A stretch of 8,341 nucleotides of DNA, taken from the NCBI GenBank assembly GCA_024640385.1, contig JAHEFC010000168.1, positions 1 through 8,341 on the forward strand, read 5' to 3'. The stretch is from Sphingobacteriales bacterium (lineage in GTDB: Bacteria; Bacteroidota; Bacteroidia; Chitinophagales; Chitinophagaceae). Positions 1-5,770 of this stretch are shown in pieces. The notes under the pieces were generated by a model. It had not been told where the DNA came from. It made no database searches and saw nothing but the letters and a program-made list of their open reading frames with translations. Every line of letters begins with the position of its first letter. The stretch's first letter is position 1. The translations under genes were made by a program, and so were the position numbers.

Positions 1-561
1 ACCTTCTGATGCCTGGTGCAATGCGCTCAGCGGGGGATAGATGGTCCATCCACCAGCTGCAGGACCTGTTTGAACAAACAGTGAAGAGAACATCACGATA
101 GAAGCTCCGAAGAAGAACCAGTAAGACAGCATGTTCAGCATAGGAGAAGCCATATCCCGGGCACCGATCTGTAAAGGAATAAGGAGGTTCGCGAACGTAC
201 CACTCAAACCTGCAGTCAATACAAAGAATACCAGGATGGTTCCGTGCATGGTCACCAGCGCATAATAGAAATCAGGGCTGATCTTGCCACCCTGTGCCCA
301 TTTGCCGAAAATATCTTCCAGGAAAGGGAAGGTCATATCAGGATAGCCAAGCTGCAGACGGAACAACACAGAGAACAGACCTCCGATAATGGCCCAGATC
401 ATACCTGTGATCAGGAATTGCTTCGCGATCATCTTATGATCCTGGCTGAACACATACTTTGAAATGAAAGAATCTTCGTGATGATGCCCATGATGGGTGT
501 CATGCACTGTGCCGTGTGCGTCTATCACTACCTGCTGTCCTTGAAATGTTGACTCACTCAT
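1..561 (-). CDS. coxA: Cytochrome c oxidase subunit I (aa3-type), N-terminal part, runs off window
   Basis: Catalytic heme-copper oxidase subunit that reduces O2 to water and pumps protons in the inner membrane. I translated this strand by hand from the ATG at 561-559; the frame stays open for 187 codons to base 1, so the 3' part is missing. Visible: a His-rich soluble N-terminus (residues 16-28, HGTVHDTHHGHHH), helix I (about 44-69), helix II (about 99-128) with the TMHGT motif whose His106 is the expected low-spin heme a ligand, the QIGARDM loop with Asp136 at the usual D-channel entrance position, Asn143 just after it, helix III (about 142-163), and the family signature GWTIYPPLS (171-179). 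The CuB ligands and K-channel lie outside the window. It starts 25 bases after coxB with no clear Shine-Dalgarno sequence. D-channel residues point to an A-type oxidase. Family assignment is very secure. Confidence 0.96.
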   Translation of the reverse strand, partial: MSESTFQGQQVVIDAHGTVHDTHHGHHHEDSFISKYVFSQDHKMIAKQFLITGMIWAIIGGLFSVLFRLQLGYPDMTFPFLEDIFGKWAQGGKISPDFYYALVTMHGTILVFFVLTAGLSGTFANLLIPLQIGARDMASPMLNMLSYWFFFGASIVMFSSLFVQTGPAAGGWTIYPPLSALHQASEG

Positions 562-586
562 CGGATTGTATTTTCAGTTCGATAAA

Positions 587-1630
587 TTATTTTGTTGCCT
601 GTGCAATTGGTTTAGCTGCTGCACTGTCAGCTACCGGGGCAGGGGCCGCCTCTTCTTTCACAGTAACATACTGAGGTTTTTTTCCTGCCAGCCAGGTGTT
701 GTACTCTTCCTGGGTTTCCACCACAATGATCCCTTTCATGGAATAGTGGCCGGAACCGCACATCTGATCGCAGGAGATCTCGTATACGAAATCCTTATTC
801 CCTGTAATATTTTTCATCTCAGCAGTTGTGTACTTTGGGGTAAACCACATGGTGGTTGGAATACCCGGAACGGCATCCATCTTAAGCCTGAAATGCGGCA
901 GACCCACATCATGGATAACATCCTGCGCGTTGATCACAAACTTGACAGGCTTGTTCACCACCAGGTGAACTTCCGTTGCTTCAAAGTCGTCGTGGCTGGC
1001 AGCATCTTCCCAATCAACACCCAGGGCATTTCCGTTTGACGCGTCTGTCAAACGATAATTCTTTCTCCCCAATACACCATCCTTACCAGGATAACGCACC
1101 AGCCAGTTGAACTGTTTGCCGGTGATCTCCACAACCTGGGCTTCTTTGGGCGCATCTTTGGTGATCCCGAACCAATAGTAAAGGCCGAAACCCACCAGTA
1201 CGGTAAGGAACAGCGCGGGAACAACGGTCCAGAGCAATTCAAGTTTGTTGTTATGAGGATAATAAAAAGCTTTTCTCTTTTCAGTGTACTGGTATTTCCA
1301 GGAGAACCAGAACAGGAGGATCTGTGTCAGGAAGAATACCACACCGGTGATGGCCAGGGTCAGCCACATCATCTTGTCTATCTTCTCTCCATGTTCGGAA
1401 GCAGCAGGTTTGCCGAGAAGCGTCTTGTCGTAAAAAAGCTCATTGCACCAATAGGCTCCTGCCAATCCCAGCACCAGGAACACAATAAACAGGAAAGCAT
1501 TGATCCTGTTGTTCTGCAGGAAGGTTTTCTCTTCCCCTTTCAGTACAGACACATACTCGCTGGCCTTGGCGATCTGGAATACTACCAGGAAGGCCAGTGC
1601 AAGGATCGCTAGGATAAAATAACCAGACAT
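587..1630 (-). CDS. coxB: Cytochrome c oxidase subunit II with CuA site and four predicted helices
   Basis: Carries the binuclear CuA centre that accepts electrons from cytochrome c and passes them to heme a of subunit I. The 347-residue product has a C-terminal cupredoxin domain (about 165-310). The CuA ligands are His240 (DVIHDVGLPHF), Cys287, Cys291, His295 and Met298, in the pattern C-x3-C-x3-H-x2-M. GKQFNWLVRYPG (171-182) matches the aromatic electron-entry region. The family usually has two helices; here four hydrophobic segments appear at about 4-21, 45-61, 88-111 and 132-155, and the last two are the canonical hairpin. There is no CxxCH, so no fused cytochrome c domain (not caa3-type). 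Instead the tail from about residue 326 is Ala/Pro/Lys-rich. The residue between the two CuA cysteines is Gln289 rather than the common Glu. It starts 55 bases after actF and is followed 25 bases later by coxA. Confidence 0.96.
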   Translation of the reverse strand: MSGYFILAILALAFLVVFQIAKASEYVSVLKGEEKTFLQNNRINAFLFIVFLVLGLAGAYWCNELFYDKTLLGKPAASEHGEKIDKMMWLTLAITGVVFFLTQILLFWFSWKYQYTEKRKAFYYPHNNKLELLWTVVPALFLTVLVGFGLYYWFGITKDAPKEAQVVEITGKQFNWLVRYPGKDGVLGRKNYRLTDASNGNALGVDWEDAASHDDFEATEVHLVVNKPVKFVINAQDVIHDVGLPHFRLKMDAVPGIPTTMWFTPKYTTAEMKNITGNKDFVYEISCDQMCGSGHYSMKGIIVVETQEEYNTWLAGKKPQYVTVKEEAAPAPVADSAAAKPIAQATK

Positions 1631-1644
1631 CTTTATTCTACTGT

Positions 1645-1665
1645 TTTAATAATCGTTTAATAATC
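1645..1665. repeat. Two direct copies of TTTAATAATC with 11-base period in the actF-coxB gap
   Basis: Bases 1645-1654 and 1656-1665 are identical 10-mers (TTTAATAATC on the + strand, GATTATTAAA on the coding strand), one base apart. They lie in the 55-base gap between the actF stop and the coxB start. A period of 11 is close to one DNA helical turn, so the pair could be a protein-binding site or part of an internal promoter for the oxidase genes. TTTG at the start of the gap (coding strand) sits about 19 bases from TATTAAAC. That fits the spacing but not the -7 sequence of the Bacteroidota TTTG/TAnnTTTG promoter, so I do not call a promoter. Chance is possible in such AT-rich sequence. Confidence 0.5.
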
Positions 1666-1685
1666 CAGTTTCTCTACAACTCAAA

Positions 1686-2906
1686 TCAGGTATGGTGTAT
1701 GATACTTTCCTTCAGGAAAGGATGATACTTTGCCACGAGTGGTCTGCTTGCAAGGCCTTTTCCAACAAAATGCATGATAAGGCCGGCATATAGTGCAAGT
1801 ATACCAAATTCAAACCAACTGAGGCTATAATGTTCACCCATCGGACCAGGCATAACCATCTGGAAGAAATCGATCCAGTGACCCACTATAATTAACACAG
1901 CAACAAAGGTTACGGTTGTAAAATTCCTCTTGGATCCTTTCCTCATCAGTAACAGGAAGGGCAACAGGAAGTTAACGATCAGATTCAGGAAAAATACGCC
2001 CTTGTAAGCACCCTGCATCCTGGGCTTAAAGTATACGGTTTCTTCAGGAATATTAGCATACCAGATCAGCATGAACTGTGAATACCAGAGATAGGTCCAG
2101 AAGATCGAGAACGCAAACATGAATTTGCCCAGATCGTGCAGTTGTTCGTCTGTTGTATACTCGAGATAATCGTTATTCTTCAGATAAATAACATAGAGCG
2201 CGATCAGCGACATGCCGGAAACAAAAGTACTGGCGAATGTATACCAGCTGTACATGGTTGAATACCAGTGCGCATCTATGCTCATCAGCCACAACCAGGG
2301 AATGGTTGAACCTACCGTAAGCCCGAAGAATATCAAAAATGCTGATGCCCAGATCGTATTGGCATGTATGAAGTTTTTACCCTCTTCCAGAGACATGGCC
2401 TCGTCAGCACGCTCAGAAAGCTTCCTCATCTTTGCACCGATGAAACTCCATAAACCAATGGTGATCACAGTCCAGATGAAGAAGAATGTTGGATTCAGCA
2501 ATCCACTCTTCCCTTTCAGGATGGGATCATGCTCCACATGTTCTTTATCGATCCAGTGGTAGATATGGTGCTGATGACCGAAGATGATCCCAATGAAAAC
2601 GATCAATGCGAGAACTCCAAACACTGGTACCAAAGTAGAAATGGCTTCCGGAACCCTCCTGAATGCCATCTGCCAGCCACCCATGGCCATGGTGGTAATA
2701 CAGATGAAGAACATGCTTGCATTGGTGATCAGCAGGAAGAACGTACTGTTCTGGAGAAGCACAGCCCAGAAACGGGTCTGGTTATGCTCATCCTTGCTGA
2801 GTGCAAGGAAAAATATCCCGAGTAACAATACAAGTCCGCCTACACCAAGTAGACCTAGTGTCCATTTCCTGTATCCCGGAGTAACTTCAAATTGTTGCTT
2901 GATCAT
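1686..2906 (-). CDS. actF: Alternative complex III membrane subunit ActF (quinol:cytochrome c oxidoreductase)
   Basis: Integral membrane subunit of ACIII, related to ActC/NrfD-type proteins but not thought to hold the quinol site. In the complex it packs with ActC and is proposed to form a proton pathway. The product is 406 residues. I see ten hydrophobic segments, at about 15-36, 52-75, 89-110, 139-157, 185-208, 219-242, 261-283, 302-321, 331-350 and 364-383, which is the number expected for ActF. Between helices 3 and 4 is a His-rich loop (FGHQHHIYHWIDKEHVEHD, 109-127) ending in GKSGLLN, a feature I recall from other Bacteroidota ActF proteins. Polar residues within or next to predicted helices include His213, Glu288-289, His343 and Asp346. 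The chosen ATG at 2906-2904 lies 29 bases after actE and gives a short soluble N-terminus. The assignment rests on family resemblance and its position between actE and coxB. Confidence 0.92.
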   Translation of the reverse strand: MIKQQFEVTPGYRKWTLGLLGVGGLVLLLGIFFLALSKDEHNQTRFWAVLLQNSTFFLLITNASMFFICITTMAMGGWQMAFRRVPEAISTLVPVFGVLALIVFIGIIFGHQHHIYHWIDKEHVEHDPILKGKSGLLNPTFFFIWTVITIGLWSFIGAKMRKLSERADEAMSLEEGKNFIHANTIWASAFLIFFGLTVGSTIPWLWLMSIDAHWYSTMYSWYTFASTFVSGMSLIALYVIYLKNNDYLEYTTDEQLHDLGKFMFAFSIFWTYLWYSQFMLIWYANIPEETVYFKPRMQGAYKGVFFLNLIVNFLLPFLLLMRKGSKRNFTTVTFVAVLIIVGHWIDFFQMVMPGPMGEHYSLSWFEFGILALYAGLIMHFVGKGLASRPLVAKYHPFLKESIIHHT

Positions 2907-2935
2907 CGGATCTTATTAAAATACTTTTCTAAAAA

Positions 2936-3598
2936 TTATTTTTTCGCAGCAGCTGTTGTATCTGTTGCTGTTGCGGCTGCAGCAGCAGCGGCTGCAACGA
3001 CAGCGGCCGCAGGCTTTTGCTTCGACTTGATATAAGTGATCACCATCCACCTTTCTTTAGGCTGAAGCTGTGATGCATAACTGCCCATCAGGTTTTTGCC
3101 ATAAGTGGTTGAATAGTACATCTGGCCCTCGGGCATGTTCTCATATTTCGCATCTCCCACCAGTGTGGCCGGTTTCGCAGGGAAAGGACCATCGCCGCCA
3201 TTCCACAATGGACCGTTGCCGTCCAGTTTAGGCCCATGGCAAATGGCGCAGTTGATCAGGTATAATCTCTCCGCTTCTTTCATCTCAGTTTCGTTCATCG
3301 CAGGGAGTGGGCTCTTCACTGCACGTGATGCATAATAATTTGCAGTATCTCCTGCAGCATCTTTGGTAAGGTGGAAAGGATAAACATCTCCACGCTTAAC
3401 TGTACCTGCAACCGGCTCGCGGTTTGTCTGCCCGTCTCGGAAGATCGGGCTGGCAGAATAAGTCTCATATGCGCGGCTGTACCTCATATCCGGCATATAG
3501 TCCTTACCTGGCGTACGTTTAACATCACTGCAGCTCACGGCAAGTACCATGAGTAATGTAACAGCAAGCGATATGATTGATATTTTTTTCATGTTCAT
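2936..3598 (-). CDS. actE: Alternative complex III monoheme cytochrome c lipoprotein ActE
   Basis: Periplasm-facing, lipid-anchored cytochrome c of ACIII, likely to relay electrons toward a soluble cytochrome or the oxidase CuA site. The 220-residue product starts MNMKK, followed by a hydrophobic stretch and a lipobox (LAVSC, Cys23), so signal peptidase II processing is expected. The heme-binding motif is CAICH (117-121). Met171 in NLMGSYASQL is the probable distal heme ligand. Residues 24-100 form an N-terminal extension rich in Tyr and Arg, common in ActE. The tail from about 197 to 220 is nearly all Ala/Thr/Lys and looks unstructured. Either Met1 or Met3 could start translation; Met1 is 8 bases after the actD stop, with AAAGAGA overlapping that stop as a weak ribosome-binding sequence. 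The close spacing suggests translational coupling with actD. Confidence 0.94.
   Translation of the reverse strand: MNMKKISIISLAVTLLMVLAVSCSDVKRTPGKDYMPDMRYSRAYETYSASPIFRDGQTNREPVAGTVKRGDVYPFHLTKDAAGDTANYYASRAVKSPLPAMNETEMKEAERLYLINCAICHGPKLDGNGPLWNGGDGPFPAKPATLVGDAKYENMPEGQMYYSTTYGKNLMGSYASQLQPKERWMVITYIKSKQKPAAAVVAAAAAAAATATDTTAAAKK
2946..3010 (-). repeat. GC-rich alanine-codon low-complexity tract at the 3' end of actE
   Basis: The codons for the Ala-rich ActE tail form an imprecise GCN repeat (GCAGC/GCTGC/GCGGC units). Within it, bases 2970-2980 and 2988-2998 are an imperfect inverted repeat (9 of 11 complementary, 7-base loop), so the transcript could fold here just before the actE stop. 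This tract is much more GC-rich than its surroundings. It may be prone to slippage, giving length variation between strains, or may only reflect amino-acid composition. Confidence 0.55.
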
Positions 3599-3606
3599 TG
3601 ATCTCT

Positions 3607-4191
3607 TTAAGCGATAACCTGGTCTTTGTAGAGTTTTTGCTGCTTATCGTATGTACCTATCCACCATCCGTCTTCAGCGATCTGGGTGTTGATCTCCTGT
3701 GCACCTGCCTGGCCAAGGAAATTCTTCACTTCATCCTCGTTTGTTTTTGCAGTGCATTCGATCACCATCACAAACAGGTCGTCCGTAGCTCTCGCATGAA
3801 AATGGTGTTTCTTGATAAATGGTGCCAGTTGGCAGAGATAGCAGAAAGTAAGCACCATTCCCACTGCTGCCATCAATACCGTCAGCTCGAAAGTGATAGG
3901 TATCCAGGCCGGAAGTGCGAAGTTGGGCTTACCACCAATGTTTACAGGCCAGTCTTTGGTGAACGACCATGTCATGAATGACACTGCCGTTGTTGTACCA
4001 GTGAGACCGAAAATGAAACCGGCTGTGTGAAGGCTTGTTTCCCTCAATCCCATCGCATGATCCAGTCCGTGAACCGGAAAAGGCGTGTAGATATCATGGA
4101 TCTTGTAACCCGCCTTTCTCACCTTGGAGACAGCAGGGAACAACACTTTTTCGTCTTCAAAACAACCTACTACGAATTTTTTTACTGCCAT
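3607..4191 (-). CDS. actD: Alternative complex III subunit ActD (DUF3341 family)
   Basis: Small membrane-anchored ACIII subunit of the DUF3341 family; its exact role is not established and it is usually viewed as structural. The 194-residue product begins with a soluble segment (VVGCFEDEKVLFPAVSKVRK, 7-26, then GYKIHDIYTPFPVHGLD) that looks like the alpha/beta fold start typical of the family. Two hydrophobic segments follow, at about 56-75 and 98-124, joined by a loop with GGKPNFALPAWIPITFE. A soluble C-terminal segment (about 125-194, DDLFVMVIE, then AEDGWWIGTYD) ends the protein. There is no heme motif or iron-sulfur cysteine pattern. It lies 26 bases after actC and 8 bases before actE, matching the standard actC-D-E order, which supports the assignment. 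Confidence 0.94.
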   Translation of the reverse strand: MAVKKFVVGCFEDEKVLFPAVSKVRKAGYKIHDIYTPFPVHGLDHAMGLRETSLHTAGFIFGLTGTTTAVSFMTWSFTKDWPVNIGGKPNFALPAWIPITFELTVLMAAVGMVLTFCYLCQLAPFIKKHHFHARATDDLFVMVIECTAKTNEDEVKNFLGQAGAQEINTQIAEDGWWIGTYDKQQKLYKDQVIA

Positions 4192-4217
4192 GTATCGTGT
4201 TTTACGATTAATGCTGA

Positions 4218-5693
4218 TTAATGATGCGTCACGGTTACAGTTCCTTCATGATGGTCATCATGATGTGTTTCATGATAGAACTTTTCTGTATCCATAGAAT
4301 CCAGCGCAACCATATCGTTCTTAAAGCTTTCCCCTGTAGTTTTCAATACATGTTTGATCTCCGCAATGGCGATCACAGGGAAGTATTTAGAGAACAGGAA
4401 ATAACAGGTGAAGAACAGGCCGAATGTACCAATATAGAAACCAACCTCCCAAATAGTAGGCCTGTAGTATACTGACCATGATGAAGGAAGATAATCGCGG
4501 TACAGTGATGTTACGATGATCACGAAACGCTCGAACCACATACCGATATTCACCACTATGCTCATGATGAAGGTGAACAGTACATTTCTCCTCAGCTTCC
4601 TGAACCAGAACAGTTGCGGAGAGATCACGTTACAGGTCATCATCAGCCAGTAGCTCCAGCCATAAGCACCTGCTATACGGTATTTGAAGAATATGTCCTG
4701 CTCATATCTTACCATGGAATACCAGGCCATGAACAGCTCGGTCAGGTAAGCGATACCCACGATAGAACCAGTCAGTACGATCACCTTGTTCATCGCTTCG
4801 ATGTGGCCAAGGGTGATATAATCCTGCAAGTTCATCACTTTGCGCGATACCAGCATTAGGGTTTGCACCATGGCGAATCCTGAGAAGATGGCACCGGCAA
4901 CGAAATAGGGCGGGAAGATGGTAGTGTGCCAGCCCGGAATAACCGAAGTGGCGAAGTCAAAGGATACTATCGTGTGAACCGAAAGTACCAGGGGGGTTGA
5001 TAAACCGGCGAGTACCAGGGAAAGGCTCTCGTGCCTTTGCCAGTGTTTGGTACTACCTGTCCAACCGAAAGCGGTGATGCCGTAGAAATATTTACGGAAT
5101 TTAGTTTTGGCGCGGTCCCGAACAGTAGCCAGGTCAGGAATAAGACCTGAATACCAGAAAAGCAGTGATACCGTGAAATAAGTTGAGATCGCAAATACGT
5201 CCCACATCAGGGGCGAGTTGTAGTTGGGCCATAATGGTCCGCGAGTGTTGGGATAAGGCAAAGTGAAGAAAGCCACCCAAACACGACCCATGTGGAAGAT
5301 CGGGAACTGGCCGGCGCACATTACCGCGAAGATCGTCATGGCCTCGGCAGCACGGTTAACACCTGTTCTCCAGCCCTGACGGAACAGCAAAAGGATGGCA
5401 GAGATCAGCGTACCCGCGTGACCAATACCCACCCACCATACGAAGTTGGTGATATCCCAACCCCAGTTAATAGTACGGTTCACATTCCACTGCCCGATAC
5501 CGTAGACGACCTCCCTGTATACGGAATAGACCCCGAATAACAGAAAGGCTACGGAAATGGAGAAACCTATGTACCATAAACGGCCAGGCTTGGCCTCAAT
5601 GGTATGACAGATATCTTCAGTAACCTGTCCGTAGGTTTTTTTGCCATCTACTAACGGTTCCCTGATCGGTGATTCGTATTTAATCAAACTCAT
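4218..5693 (-). CDS. actC: Alternative complex III quinol-binding membrane subunit ActC (NrfD/PsrC family)
   Basis: Large membrane subunit of ACIII in the NrfD/PsrC (polysulfide reductase C) family. By family knowledge the quinol oxidation site lies here, close to the [3Fe-4S] cluster of ActB on the periplasmic side. The 491-residue product has about ten hydrophobic segments, near 41-60, 82-105, 117-142, 164-185, 228-247, 262-284, 303-325, 346-362, 371-396 and 416-436. Charged or His residues within or next to helices, such as His92, His134 in AGQFPIFHMGRVW, Asp165 in MWDVFAIS, His240, Asp246 and Glu319, are candidates for quinol or proton chemistry, though I cannot assign them individually. 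The soluble C-terminus ends in a His/Asp-rich tail (474-491, seven His between 474 and 491). The ATG at 5693-5691 lies 77 bases after actB, the widest gap in the cluster, and leads into MSLIKYESPIREPLV, a typical ActC start. Confidence 0.95.
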   Translation of the reverse strand: MSLIKYESPIREPLVDGKKTYGQVTEDICHTIEAKPGRLWYIGFSISVAFLLFGVYSVYREVVYGIGQWNVNRTINWGWDITNFVWWVGIGHAGTLISAILLLFRQGWRTGVNRAAEAMTIFAVMCAGQFPIFHMGRVWVAFFTLPYPNTRGPLWPNYNSPLMWDVFAISTYFTVSLLFWYSGLIPDLATVRDRAKTKFRKYFYGITAFGWTGSTKHWQRHESLSLVLAGLSTPLVLSVHTIVSFDFATSVIPGWHTTIFPPYFVAGAIFSGFAMVQTLMLVSRKVMNLQDYITLGHIEAMNKVIVLTGSIVGIAYLTELFMAWYSMVRYEQDIFFKYRIAGAYGWSYWLMMTCNVISPQLFWFRKLRRNVLFTFIMSIVVNIGMWFERFVIIVTSLYRDYLPSSWSVYYRPTIWEVGFYIGTFGLFFTCYFLFSKYFPVIAIAEIKHVLKTTGESFKNDMVALDSMDTEKFYHETHHDDHHEGTVTVTHH

Positions 5694-5709
5694 TTGACTG
5701 GCTTATTAT

Positions 5710-5725
5710 CTAATTAGCTAATTGG
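5710..5725. repeat. AT-rich palindrome and 8-base tandem repeat upstream of actC
   Basis: CTAATTAG (5710-5717) is directly followed by CTAATTGG (5718-5725), a 7-of-8 tandem repeat. Bases 5712-5723 (AATTAGCTAATT) are a perfect 12-base palindrome. It lies 17-32 bases before the actC start. It could be a dimeric regulator site or a common intergenic filler repeat; neither can be decided from one copy. Confidence 0.55.
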
Positions 5726-5736
5726 CTGTTTTAATT

Positions 5737-5768
5737 TCTTTCTCTCCGCCTCTCTTTCTCTCCGACTC
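5737..5768. repeat. Two tandem copies of a 16-base pyrimidine/purine unit in the actB-actC gap
   Basis: Bases 5737-5752 and 5753-5768 are adjacent 16-mers identical at 15 of 16 positions (TCTTTCTCTCCG plus CCTC or ACTC). On the coding strand this is a GA-rich tract directly after the actB stop. It contains GGAGAG-like Shine-Dalgarno sequences, but 40 or more bases from the actC start, too far for ordinary initiation. It has no hairpin or T-run, so it is not a conventional terminator. Confidence 0.75.
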
Positions 5769-5770
5769 TC

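Noticed and set aside
559..566. Shared ATCCGATG context at the coxA and actF starts (also 2904-2911)
   Set aside because: An eight-base match that includes the start codon is within chance, and other genes in the cluster lack it.
566..1039. 157-codon plus-strand open frame opposite coxB
   Set aside because: Shadow of coxB: Cys/His-rich with no domain resemblance, while the opposite frame holds an intact CuA protein.
4194..4208. Inverted repeat ATCGT-5 bases-ACGAT just before the actD start
   Set aside because: Only a 5-base stem with no T-run; too short to call a terminator or regulatory hairpin.
5694..5770. Terminator or promoter in the 77-base actB-actC gap
   Set aside because: No hairpin followed by T residues and no TTTG/TAnnTTTG pair was found on the coding strand; only the repeats are reported.
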